A stretch of DNA of 64,000 bases from contig NC_045147.1 in assembly GCF_008831285.2 (NCBI RefSeq), positions 9,270,334 through 9,334,333 of the forward strand. Reading direction: 5' to 3'. Every line of letters begins with the position of its first letter. The stretch's first letter is position 1. Of this stretch, positions 13,736-24,599 are shown piece by piece. The notes under the pieces were generated by a model. The model was not told the DNA's origin. It was given only the letters and a program-made list of their open reading frames with translations, and made no database searches. The position numbers and the translations under genes were made by a program. This stretch comes from Nymphaea colorata. Its lineage: Eukaryota; Streptophyta; Magnoliopsida; Nymphaeales; Nymphaeaceae.

Positions 13736-13741
13736 CATCAA

Positions 13742-13981
13742 ACAGAATGGACAGAACAAACATTACAAGACACAAACATTGGATGGAACAAACAATATAG
13801 AGAACAAACGTCAGACAAAACAAATAGAATACAAAACAAACGTCAAAATAACATAAAACAAATAATAGGCAGAATAGACATTGTGTTTTGTTCTTAAAAC
13901 TATCAAAGGATGGACAATGACACTCTTAACAAGACAGAGAGAACAAAGGTGTGTTGGACAGGATGTCCTGTCCATTCTGTC
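13742..13981. mobile_element. Small foldback element with 13-bp inverted ends
   Basis: ACAGAATGGACAG at 13742-13754 reappears as its exact reverse complement at 13968-13981. Just inside the right arm, GGACAGGATGTCCTGTCC (13956-13973) is a near-perfect palindrome. The left half is A-rich and repeats ACAAACGTCA/ACAAACATCA-like words (13730-13850). The size, inverted ends and non-coding interior fit a miniature foldback or MITE-like element. No target duplication was identified and the true ends may lie slightly further out. Confidence 0.4.
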
Positions 13982-15214
13982 TTATGAGATGGTTATCAAA
14001 TGGCCTCTAAGCTCACAAAGAGTTGTATGTTGTGTAGTTCTCCAAATAAAACTTTCCTCTAAGGAATAACAACACTCTAATTTTCTAACCGGAATGCAAT
14101 CTCATGACTATTGCCAATTCTTTATTCCAGATCTCCATGTTTGAACCAGAATGTTGTCTCATGGTCATTTCCAATTCTCCATTCAACGAAACCTTCAATA
14201 TTCATTTTATCCACAAACCAAGACCATGCCTTGCCCACAAGTCATTGCATCCAACTCTAATGCACAAATTACTTTTTTTCAAGTATTTAGTGCTCATAAT
14301 GACTGTCCAGAAGCTTTGACCATACAACTTTTAGACTGCTTACCACATCCCATAGGCCCTATTACATCGAAGATCTTTATAGGACTACTTAATTAACCTT
14401 CCATTTTTTGCCCTTCCACAATATCCAAATTAAGTAATTGAATGTGCTAAGCTTCTGAGTGATGGTTCTAGGGATCTCAAAGGCATTGAACCTAAAATGG
14501 TTAATGTTGAAAGCAACGTGCTTAACCACTCATAGACACCCAACATAAAAGAAAATTTTAGTCTTCTAGAGAGCAATTCTTTTCCTATTTTGTTTTCACT
14601 AGGCTACTATAATGTCCCTCAGGCATTCTAATTTGAAAAAGTAGTAAGCAGAGGTGGGATGATTTGTGCCCCAAAGGGTACGTGGAAATGTATAAGTTGG
14701 AGGCATGTAGGTAGCACATCTCCCATTAGACTCTCATGTGTGCTATGTCCTTGTGTTATGGAGGGGCTGGTACACTGTATGCAAGTTGAAGCATATAGGG
14801 ACCTCGCTTTCAGGTACAAAAGCAGACCTAGACCCAGGGGCAAGGGAAAAAGGGTGCTTCACTCACTTTGGGCAGTAGGATTAACCCTCTTACTCACCTG
14901 AGATGGGATGATTGGAGAGTGTTCAGCTGTCATAGAGGAGCTTTTAGAATCAATTCCATTTACTCTCCTAAAGGGACTCTCTACCTAGCTCTATGCTTTT
15001 AATAGAACCATGTTAGTTCATGTGTCCTTTCTTAATTATTTTGTGTGGTTGCTATTATGATCTTTCATACATGTTGTCATGATGATACAACCTTATGTTG
15101 AGCTTATCATTGCATTGACTTAGTGGAAGGAAGATACCATGAGATGTGAACCATAACTGCATGCATAACAGTCAAAGCCCACAAAACTATGCCCACTTGT
15201 TTTGCATCTATCAT
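13982..15214. other. Non-coding, no gene seen
   Basis: Contains short open frames (for example 14659-14901, about 80 codons) with no recognisable motif and no supporting context. I see no RNA gene or mobile-element signature. Confidence 0.5.
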
Positions 15215-15378
15215 CAGGGGCATAGCCAAGGGGCAGTAAGGGCCATGGCCCATCCTAAGTTTTTGAAAAAATGAAATTCTACTATTAAAATTTTTAAAAA
15301 AATTAATTTGAACCTAGTAAACATTTTGTCAATCATATAATGACCCATCCAAATGAAAAATCTTGGTTCTGCCACCAT
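15215..15378. mobile_element. hAT-like MITE
   Basis: The left end CAGGGGCATAGCCAAGG and the right end CTTGGTTCTGCCACC are imperfect inverted repeats: GGCAGAACCAAG read on the minus strand against GGCATAGCCAAG. The inner phrase GGGCCATGGCCCATCCTAA followed by a poly-A/T core matches the layout of a common plant MITE group whose ends read CAGGGGCGGAGCCAGG. These are usually assigned to the hAT superfamily on their ends. An 8-bp target duplication is not evident, so the copy is old or its borders are slightly off. Confidence 0.6.
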
Positions 15379-18300
15379 GATGTTAGCTGCAAATAATATC
15401 TACTCCCTCATTGATATTAAATAAACATCATATTCTAAAGTTTATAATGATGTGGAAGTTCATTTCTATAATCTTTTCCAAATATCACTTAAACATTCTG
15501 AAATGGAAGACAAAAAATAAATCTATAACAAATTGAATCCTGCTAAATGAAAATAAAAAACCAGGTACATTTTCCATAAAAAATAAACCTAGTAAAGAAG
15601 AAAAGAAATGAGATTATCCTTAAACATAAAGGAAAAAACACACTATAAAATTAAAGTATCTTGTTCAAGTCAGAGTTTAGGGACATCAATTCAGTTGATG
15701 CTTTGAGTTCTTGTAAAATATGTTTTCCATGTATTTGAAAAACAAAAATTTTAGTTTTATGAAGAGGAAAATTTTTCAAATGTTAGTAGGGCACTTTATT
15801 TTTGTATGTTTTTATGATGCAAATGGGAAAGGACTTGATTGTCATTCTTACTTTTTTTGTTGGAAAAGTATGAAGTTGTTCCGAAGTATTTTGTGAAGAC
15901 TGCATATCTCGAACGAGATTTAAAACATGATTTTAAGAATGGAGTTACAACATTGAGTGTTTAATTTTAGTAATTTTTGTAGCAATATTGGCACTTTAAA
16001 TCCATTTCTCATTTCTAAGCGCTACATTCCTAAACAATGCATTAAGCATCCACAGTAGCTTTAACAAAACAATATATTATAAATGAAACTATGGCATCAA
16101 AATTATGTTTCAACAGTCTTAGGTATTCAATCAATGACAACATTATGCTTTGATATAGCTTCATATCTTCCTTCTATGGTTTGCAAGCCAAGCAAGAGCT
16201 TCCAAATGGCTTGTGGTGGCTGCAACTAAATAAACTTATCAATCACTTTTCAGTAAAGAGTTGAAGTCATATTTTAGTACAAGGGTCCCAAATGGTGCTT
16301 TAGATGTATTCTATATGTTTTTTACTTTCCAACTCTCTACAGCTTTTTTATAAACATTGATTGAATATTGATTATGATGATCATAACCAACTCATTGACA
16401 TAAATGACTTGTTAATATTTACTCACTTCATAAAGTGGTGTCTGACATATCCTTAACTAATGTTCTACATTTCTATTAAAAATAGAATAGTATATGTCAA
16501 ATACACTGTAATTTTGCAAAGATTTTCCAAGTTGTGGGTGTTTCAAAGCTATACTATCATATGTAACAAATCATACCTGAAGCAAATCTATGCAGCAAAC
16601 CAATAGAGATTCATTCTTTTCCTTTGAAAGTTTTCTTCTAAAGTGGTAGGGCGAAATTCAATGCAGGAGTCTTGGATGTTTCCACCATTATGCACTCTTT
16701 GGAGGTGGGTCTTTCCTTCAGGTCAGCTCTCAACTTTTTTTTTTTTTGCAAGTTTCCCTACACCTCAACATCTCTTACTATAGAGTACCACACTCTTATC
16801 ATTCCTGAATATGCATAGATTAACTTTAGTCAATTTCCAAGCAAAAGTATTTATAAATGCAAAATTTATTCACTATCATGGGGATCAACATATTCAACAT
16901 TATAATTTAAGGATACAGAGTAAGGGGGCAACTGAATTTTCATTGGGTCTGGTATTGGTACTGAGATAAGCTGGTTGAGACAAACTAGAGCTTGGTTCAT
17001 TTAGAATTGAGTTTGAGCTTGTATTCAATTTGCAATTCAATTCAAGCTAATGGAAGTTCACTTGTTGAATTTACCCAAAATATAGATTATCTGAATATAG
17101 TTTTAGGATTCTGGTAATCTGTAATTTACTAAATCTTATTTTGATTTAACGTCCAATGATTTTTTGTTGTCTCAACTTAGGAAATCTAGGAAAGAAGAAA
17201 ACTGAATTATGGAAATGTTCTAGAGAAATTTACCTAGTCCTTGAAAATGATATTAAAGGTTATTTTATGAGCTACCTTCTTCAAATTCATTGGAAAGAAG
17301 TGTTGTTTTATATTTTAAAGATTATAATATTAATCCTTAACTCTTTTTTAGAAAAATAATTAATGATTGAGTTACTTTATTAACAGTAGATGTTGTTTCT
17401 AGGGCAACATATCTGCAACCTTTTAAAAAAAATCTAAAAACTTCCACTCACAATCAATGCAATGTTTTGTGATGGTCATGCTAATTGGCAACATACACTA
17501 ATAGAGCTTAGTCCAAGTCAAGCTTGGGTGTCGTTGTTTAATGTTGACTCAAGGTTGGACTGGCTGACCCGATCTGAACCTCATCCATGTGCGACCCCAA
17601 ATAAAGCATTAGAACCTAGACTAAGACCTCTCTCAAGTAGCTAAAGCTATTTCTGTTGGATCCTTCAATCCATCTAAAAGCTCTTATAAGAAAAATCTTG
17701 ACAAAAGTGGTGGACCCACAATGACCACTTTTTTATATATATACTAACTTAGCATGGTTTGGCTCATTAACTATTATTTACTTCCCTCAATAGTTGTAAC
17801 CCAAGATACTGAAAAGACACTTTCTATGAATAGCACTATTGTTAGCTTACCAAGTACTATTTCGTCCTATTGGTCTTGTCATACTATAGGAAATTTTTCA
17901 TCATACAATCTAGCTAGTTAGTGCTGATTGAAATGGATGGAAAATCCACTTCATGCAAACTGCAAGACTCTAGTTAATCCATAATTAAGAGAAATTTGTT
18001 TTATCTTTCTTCATGTTAGACCTTTCTAGAAACCTTAAACTTTTGCAAGTCAAAATCACCATTTTACCCTTCATACTTGAGATTTTTGAACTAGTTTTTT
18101 GAAAGAAATTCAAGCCTAGAGGTCATGAACTAAGTCAAATCAAATCATATACTGTAGGTATCAAACATTGGGTCTAGGACCTCAGGTTGTCGCCACCTAG
18201 AAAATGACCATTTTGCCATACTTTTTCTAATTTTATAGAACAATTATTGAAATCTTGATAACTGTTTTACCCAAGTTCAGTCAGAGTTATTTTCATCTCT

Positions 18301-18960
18301 ACAAGTCAACGAGAATCCATAGGACAAGTTTACCATCCTACATTTGGTCAAAAATAGTCCAGAAATAGCTCATTTCCCTAGTTTTTCCAGCATTTCCCAT
18401 TATGAAAGCACCTACGGACATGATTAGATCCATGATAGGTTCTATACAATGTCAGCGCAATATTTTCAGCTCCATTTTCAGCTTTCAAGCTTGAATTCTA
18501 GTGTTAGAGCAACCATTTCTAAGAAATTGTACCCCACTACCCATTTTTTAGTGTTTGATTATCATTTCTACCTGATTCGAGTGAGTCAGCTTAAATTGAG
18601 CTGGAAGCATATTCTTCAATAGTGGATCTACTTAGATTGAGCACAATTGTAGTTTTTCAATTACTCTTGCATTGTTCACATCCGGACATTGTCACTAGTA
18701 ACTTTTGAATTGATTTTTGAGAGATTTGAAAAACCATTTTTCAATCTAAACATACAAATGGATTCAGTGTCACTCAGAAGAGTATCAGTGTGATTAGATT
18801 TCATAGACAAACTTAAAATCTTTATTTTCCATTTTACCTTCAATGTTTTCATTTATTAGGTCAAATTCAGCTTGGTCAATTTTGAAAAATGTGATTTATA
18901 AATTGGTGAATCTCTTAGTCAAACTTGGCATGCCCTTAAAATGAACTTGGAATTTCAGCT
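15379..18960. other. Long non-coding stretch
   Basis: About 3.6 kb of AT-rich sequence without a convincing gene on either strand. A poly-T run is at 16736-16747. The part from about 17990 to 18960 has fairly even composition and resembles plant retrotransposon LTR or intron text, but no ends or duplicates were found. Confidence 0.5.
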
Positions 18961-18967
18961 AGCTTAC

Positions 18968-19513
18968 CAATGACATAATGGGATGTAGATACCTTGCGAT
19001 AAGACTTCAACATGTGACTCATATGAGAAGGTGCCAACAGATGATTGTAGTCATCTATGAATGTGTTGATGCAGTATTTTCCATTGGAAGTCCTTCCCAA
19101 CACCAATTTAGATGCATAGCCACATCTTGTATCAATCTTATGTTTTTTACATTTTTATCCATCTTCCTCCAATCTTGCTTCAAACAAGCAAATGACCTTC
19201 TCATAACAATGTCTTCTACATTTTTATATTTCCTATACCTTCTAACATTGAATTTGTGTCTAAGTCCATAATCATTGTAAAATATGTAAGCATCGGACTC
19301 ATCGTCAAACACCATGCCTACCACAGGAACATCTATTCCTGCCCATGCATATGCACTATTATCATTCATCAATTTACAAGGATAATCACCGGGCAATAAG
19401 TTTTCCTGTGAACATTCAGCCACATGCAATGAACACTGGTTTTCTTCGTCATATTCACAATCTTCTGCTGCCAAATCAGATTGTTCACTGCTGCTTTCAG
19501 ATGATGATGAAAG
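18968..19513 (-). pseudogene. FAR1/FHY3-type DNA-binding domain remnant
   Basis: Read on the minus strand, an acidic Ser-rich lead (about 19512-19420) is followed by PVVGMVFDDESDAYIFYNDY, the start of the FAR1 DNA-binding domain (family style PxxGMxFxSxxEAYxFYxxY). After SFACLKQDWRK a single-base frame change near 19125 is needed to continue with DTRCGYASKLV, NGKYCINTF and DDYNHLLAP, which keep the CxxCx...H-x-H layout of this WRKY/GCM1-related zinc domain, with the final H replaced in DYNH. The open frame has no ATG at a sensible place. At 18966-18968 the sequence G/GTAAGC is a good splice donor, so the exon probably ended there. FAR1-family genes descend from MULE transposases and include light-signalling regulators, and this could derive from either. 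Nothing recognisable follows downstream. Non-functional as it stands. Confidence 0.75.
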
Positions 19514-20267
19514 GACGATAGTAATGCTATCTCAGAATCAATGCTTAAATTGCACACACCAAATGCTTAAAATTGCACACACCCAAAAACAGCGATGCAG
19601 TGAGCGAGAACTGGGATAAGTTGTGCGATAATATGGCGATAGTTTGAGTGGTAAATGTATCAACGACAAAATAATGATAGTAATTGCGATCTTGTTGGAG
19701 AGAGTGTATATGGTGAGTGTGGAACCGTATCATTGATCACATGGGTGATAGTGTACGGGACAGTGTCGTACATATTGGCTGCATGTTTTTTTCTATGTGC
19801 AAGTAGTGTTGAGCTTCATGGAGTCTGGAAGAGCTTGTTCAATATCTTCGAGTGTCCATCGGTCAAAAAAAATTCAATCCCTAAAGAGCACATTGACATT
19901 GTGAAATATTGAATGCCTGCAAAAAACCTGCCCGAGTTTTACATAACAAGCGAGAGGATAAGACAGGAAAATACATGTTCCATGCGTCTATGCACTAAAA
20001 AGGCATTTAAGTTAAGGCGATCAATTCTTATTTTCCATTGTGTATGTACACTAAAAGGGCATTTAGGTTCTCGCTATAAATTCTTCCTTTGATTGAGGAC
20101 AATGTTGGAACATAATTATTGGACCCCACATATGCACGATTCCATGATCGAATCTCGAAACATCCGACTCCACACAGCAGCATCATGTGCACAAAACTTT
20201 TGTGCATAGGCATATGTGCATGCAACTAGATCTCACAGGTGGAGGGTTCGTCTGGCCTCTGCTGAAA
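19514..20267. other. Non-coding, no gene seen
   Basis: Mixed-composition spacer between the FAR1 remnant and the MITE. Short open frames only, with no known motif. Confidence 0.45.
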
Positions 20268-20488
20268 CAATGTTGTTGGGCTTTGAAAACCAAATGAACA
20301 ACATTAATTCAAAGAAAAAAATGGTTAAAAACGGTGCCTGATGCTCACTGATTTGGCGCTTTGTGCGCATTGGACTGATGTCGGGGTACGCAATCAGGGT
20401 CACCAACTTGATGTGTTTGAAGGTCCGAGGCATGCACATTACGAGACATGTGCATCACACCTGGATGCATGTGCATTTAACAACATTG
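20268..20488. mobile_element. MITE with CAATGTTGTT ends, copy 1
   Basis: A 221-bp unit with perfect 10-bp inverted ends, CAATGTTGTT and AACAACATTG. The body is GC-richer than its flanks and holds GCATGCACATTACGAG and TGCATGTGCATTTAA. A diverged relative of the same body occurs at about 31560-31751, which supports a mobile origin. The ends share nine bases with those of the hAT-1 element at 26906-31508, so it may be a non-autonomous relative. The flanking 8-mers (TGCTGAAA and TGCAATAC) do not match as a target duplication. Confidence 0.6.
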
Positions 20489-20586
20489 TGCAATACTGTT
20501 ACGTGCATTTAGATGAAGTAATGTGTTGAGCATGTGAGGAGAGGCGATGCGCAATGAGGCAAGGTGATGTGTAAGTATCACGACCT

Positions 20587-20984
20587 AAATTTTGAAGTTT
20601 ATAATGTCTTTAAAGCAATGTAGAAAATGAAAAATAACAACGAAAATAACAAATATATAAATAATGAACAATGTAAACAAAGCATTTGGATCAAAATTTT
20701 GAAGTTTATAATATTCTTAGAATAATATAAAAATGAAAAATAATAACTAAAATAATAGCTGCATAAATAATGAACAATCAACCATGTCCAAAATTTTGAA
20801 GTTTATAACATTTTAAAATAGTGTAAAAAATAACAAATAACAAGTACATAAATAATGATCAATGTGAAGAAAGAGTTACAATTAAAATTTTGAAGTTTAT
20901 AATATCCTTGGAATGTAAAAAAATGAAAAATAACAACTACATAAATAATGAACAATGAGAAGAAAGTGCCACTTTTTTGTAGTG
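20587..20984 (-). repeat. Four tandem ~97-bp AT-rich repeats ending in CACTA-like terminus
   Basis: AAATTTTGAAGTTTATAA recurs at 20587, 20693, 20790 and 20884, and each copy continues with a run like AAATGAAAAATAACAAC and CATAAATAATGAACAATG. The unit is therefore 94-107 bp. The array stops at CTTTTTTGTAGTG (20972-20984), which on the minus strand reads CACTACAAAAAAG, the typical end of CACTA (En/Spm) transposons. CACTA elements often have sub-terminal tandem repeats, so this may be one end of such an element. No matching opposite end was found nearby. Confidence 0.55.
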
Positions 20985-21332
20985 ACTCAATATGCCAAAT
21001 GGATAGAACAATACACACATGACGTAACCATATTGCTCGTAGAACGGTGAAAATTTTGATCATTTGGACAAGTCAGCTCACATAAGATATGAAGTTGAAC
21101 ACAATAACGAGGCAATAAATCTGTTAGAAACTGTACAAGATGCATGTCACGGCTACTGAAAAAGGGGTTAAAGAAGAGGGCATAACCCTCACAACAGGGA
21201 GACGATGATGTAGCCCAATACCATGCGCTACACAGAGAGACAGATAGAGGGAGAGCAATGGATCTAGGCGTCATCTGCCCATGAGAGCCGGCAAGATTGA
21301 CTACTGACTGGAGGTTTGCCATTCTCCGAGCA
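20985..21332. other. Unique-looking flank of the copia insertion
   Basis: No gene recognised. It continues on the other side of the copia element at 26390. The pre-insertion junction reads GAGCAGTCTAAAACCG. Confidence 0.5.
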
Positions 21333-21337
21333 GTCTA
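21333..21337 (+). repeat. Target-site duplication GTCTA (left)
   Basis: The five bases directly before the left LTR, GTCTA, are repeated directly after the right LTR at 26385-26389. This shows that the element inserted as a unit. Confidence 0.95.
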
Positions 21338-21657
21338 TGTCAAGAGCTGGACACATGGCAGACCGTTGGCATGAGACACCCACACATGCCGTTGTCAAGA
21401 GCTGGACCATGGCTGACCGTTGGCATGAGAGACACGACATACATAGAAATGCCATACATAGAAATTTTGTAATAAAAATCAATTCTTACCATTCTCAACC
21501 TAGACGTTAACAATCTAAACGTTAACATTAGAGACGTTGGGAATCATTGTATATATTCAGTCTTGCACTCTTTTGTAAAGTAATTCAAATTATTACAATC
21601 ATTCAACACCTTCCTCTATCGCCACTCTCCTTCTCTCACGGTGCTTGGCTTCTAACA
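21338..21657 (+). repeat. Left LTR of copia element
   Basis: 320 bp, starting TGTCAAGAGCTGG and ending CTTCTAACA. The first 40 bases are echoed inside the LTR from 21393 (TGTCAAGAGCTGG again), an internal direct duplication offset by 55 bp. TGTATATATTCAG near 21548 is a plausible promoter TATA region, and a C/T-rich stretch close to the 3' end fits R/U5. Confidence 0.97.
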
Positions 21658-21670
21658 TGGTATCAGAGCA
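21658..21670 (+). other. Primer-binding site (initiator tRNA-Met)
   Basis: TGGTATCAGAGCA begins at the first base after the LTR and is the usual complement of the plant initiator methionine tRNA 3' end. It is the priming site for minus-strand DNA synthesis. Confidence 0.95.
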
Positions 21671-21677
21671 TTGAAGC

Positions 21678-22320
21678 ATGAACGTCGAAGGAGCAAAAAT
21701 GAGCGATGCATTTCATGGCGACTCCACTAGTTCAGATTCACACCAGGTGATGTCTAATCCTTTTTACATTCACCATTCAGATAACCCTGGAAATATGTTG
21801 GTGTCGCAACCTCTCAATGAGGACAACTATGGTACATGGAGTAGGGCCATGTCTATGGCTATTTCGGCCAAAAACAAAACGGGTTTCATCGATGGTTCAA
21901 TTACGGAACCTATGAAAACAGACCCACTATATCCGCATTGGGTTCGATGCAACCATCTTGTATTATCGTGGATTTTAAACTCCATTAGCAAAGATATTGC
22001 AACCAGCATTATTTATGCTACCACAGCAAGAGAGGTCTGGCAAGATCTAAAAGAAAGGTTTAACCAAAGCCTTGCCACTAGGATATATCAAATCCAAAGT
22101 TCCATCTCTCGTTTACAAGCAAGAAACTATGTCGGTGACCTCATACTTCACCAAAATGAAAGCTTTGTGGGATGAATTGGGATCGTATTCTCCACTTCCC
22201 GAATGCTCATGTGGGGCAATGAGGTATATTCAGACCAGATTCAAAGGGAAAAAAGTATTCAATTTTTGATGGGGTTAAATGACTCCTACAATGCCATTAG
22301 AGGGTAAATTCTTCTCTTAG
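21678..22320 (+). pseudogene. copia gag region, frameshifted
   Basis: Starts at ATG 21678, ten bases after the primer site. It shows the plant copia Gag pattern: NPFYIHHSDNPG near residue 27, then LNEDNYGTWSRAM, NKTGFIDGS and the WILNSISKDI/EVWQDLKERF segment. The frame shifts by +1 near 22117, runs in the second frame through TSYFTKMKALWDELGSY and CSCGAM, and returns to the first frame between about 22215 and 22240. A TAA at 22305-22307 stands where the family has Gln, explained by one C-to-T change. The two indels cancel, so the downstream frame equals the starting frame. Gag would form the virus-like particle; this copy cannot make it. Confidence 0.93.
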
Positions 22321-22325
22321 ACCCT

Positions 22326-24599
22326 TTGCCAAATGTGATGAGAATTTATGCGTTAATCTTGCAAGAAGAAAAACAACGGGAAGCTAGGTTCTTGAGTACA
22401 CCAAATGGAGGGACTGCTGCCTTAGCCGTCTCACAAACAACCCATGACAAGGTTGCCAATCGCGACGCCACCAATTTCAGATTTCAGAAAGGTCGAGGAA
22501 GTCGGCAAGCTAGACCCACATGCAGTCATTGTCGTGGCATAGGTCATGTCAAAGAAAAATGTTTTAAGCTCATCGGATATCCTCCAGGACATCGATTCTA
22601 TGATCCAAACTTCAAACCTGTGGTGGCAGCCAATGTTACATCAAATCAAATGGCTCCCAACGAGAGCATACATGGGCCAAATAGCATTGGACAAAACCTT
22701 AAAGGGGCAGCCCCAGCTTTTACGATGGAGGAGTACCACAAACTGCTATCACTGGTCAAAAATCAGACACCAAACATCAACTTTGCAGGTAACGCTACCA
22801 CCTCAACACTTGAATATTCTCCTTGGATCATTGACTCAGGAGCAAGTCAGCACATATGTACTGATCAATCTATTCTCAAAGAATTAAGACCTTGTGATAC
22901 ACCGGTGACACTACCAAACGGTAAGGTGGTTTCTGTTCGTCATATTGGTAAGGTGTCGCTACCTAATTTTGATATTAACAATGTGTTAAATATCCCATCA
23001 TTCAAAGTGAATCTCCTGTCTGTTAGCGAGCTAACTAAAAACATGAATTGCTCTATCACATTTTTTCCTAATTACTGTGTTATGCAGGACCTGGTGTCGA
23101 AGACGATGATTGGTAGAGGTGATGTAAGGGGAGGACCGTATATGCTTCGACCAGAGACAATTGAACAAAACTCCTGCTTAGCTGTTGCCAGCCACGAGCT
23201 TTGGCACAAAAGGCTAGGACACCCTTCTTTGACGCGTTTAAAGTTAGTTAATGATTATCTTGATTTGAACATTAAATTGAATGAACATTTTGTTTGTGAT
23301 GCATGTCATCGTGCTAAACAGACTCGTTTAAAGTTTGATTTAAGTGAGATTTCGGCTACTCGCTCTTTTGATTTAATACATTGTGATATTTGGGGGCCGT
23401 ATGCCCAAGCTTCTCTATCAGGCGCGCATTATTTTTTAAGCATTGTAGATGACTTCTCTCGTGCAACATGGATTTTTCTAATGAGACACAAATACGAAAC
23501 TTTGCATGCCATTAAAAATTTCTTTTTCATGATCAAAACTCAATTTGATTGTCAAATAAAAACTTTACGTTCCGATAACGGATCTGAATTTTTTTCTCAA
23601 GAAATGAAAGATTTTCTGTGCCAACAAGGGACCGTTCACCAACATAGTTGTGTGGGAACACCACAACAAAATGGTGTTGTAGAACGTAAACATCGGCACT
23701 TACTTGAGGTAGCTAGGGCATTACGGTTTGAATCAAATCTTCCTTTTCGTTTTTGGGGAGAATGCATCTTGACCGCAACCTACTTAATTAATCGTATTCC
23801 AACACCCAACACAAATGGAAAGACACCTTTTGAAATTCTTTTTAAAAGAAAACCTTCTTCCAAACACCTTCGTACTTTTGGCTCTCTTTGTTATGCTACC
23901 AAAATAAGTCCCAACAAAGATAAATTCGGGTCAAGGGCATATAAATGTATTTTTATAGGTTATCCGGATGGACAAAAGGCCTACAAAGTGTATGATTTAG
24001 AATCTCATAAAATTTTTACTAGTAGAGATGTTGTTTTCTACGAGAATATATTTCCTTTTCATGAAACAAAGGACTGTGAGAGAGAAGTCGTCCTCCCTAT
24101 GCCTTGTGATTTAGATGAAGATGCATATGAACATCTTTCAAATTTACGAAACAACACACCTTTGGATAATGACCAAATCGATCATCAAGACCCTGATAGC
24201 CACCAAAATGATAGTAGACCAAATTCAGTTGAAAACATTTCTCCTCAACGGGTTCTGGATGTCGATAGAAATGAGATTCAAATTGCTCCACCAGAATCAG
24301 ATCCCACCAACATTGAGCCAGTTAGGAGGTCCACTAGAATCCGAAAATCCGTTCCATGGCTGAAAGATTTCCATTGTTCTCTTGTTCCATCACCATCAAC
24401 CAATCAAGTCTGCGCGCCAGGACAAAAGAAAGGAACCAGGTATCCTATATCAAGTTACACCTCTTTTCAACACTTTTCTACTAAACATACTGCTTTTCTC
24501 ACATCTTTAGTATCTAAGTCTGAACCAGAAAGCTATTGTGACGCCATTCAACACAAAGAATGGCGGGATGCGATGGATGCTGAAATTCGAGCTTTATAG
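22326..24599 (+). pseudogene. copia Gag C-terminus, protease and integrase frame
   Basis: An open frame of 757 codons continuous with gag apart from the TAA upstream. It holds, in order, the zinc knuckle CX2CX4HX4C (22521-22562), the aspartic protease motif WIIDSGAS (Asp codon 22833), the pre-integrase HHCC zinc region (HKRLGHPSL and CDACHRAK), and the integrase core with catalytic Asp 23385, Asp 23574 and Glu 23682. The last two are 35 residues apart, as expected for DD35E. A GKTPFEILF/FGSLCYAT segment and a variable, acidic linker follow. The frame ends at TAG 24597-24599, where the family has a Gln or Glu codon before the reverse transcriptase, so this stop is a mutation rather than a natural boundary. 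All visible catalytic residues are intact. Confidence 0.96.
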
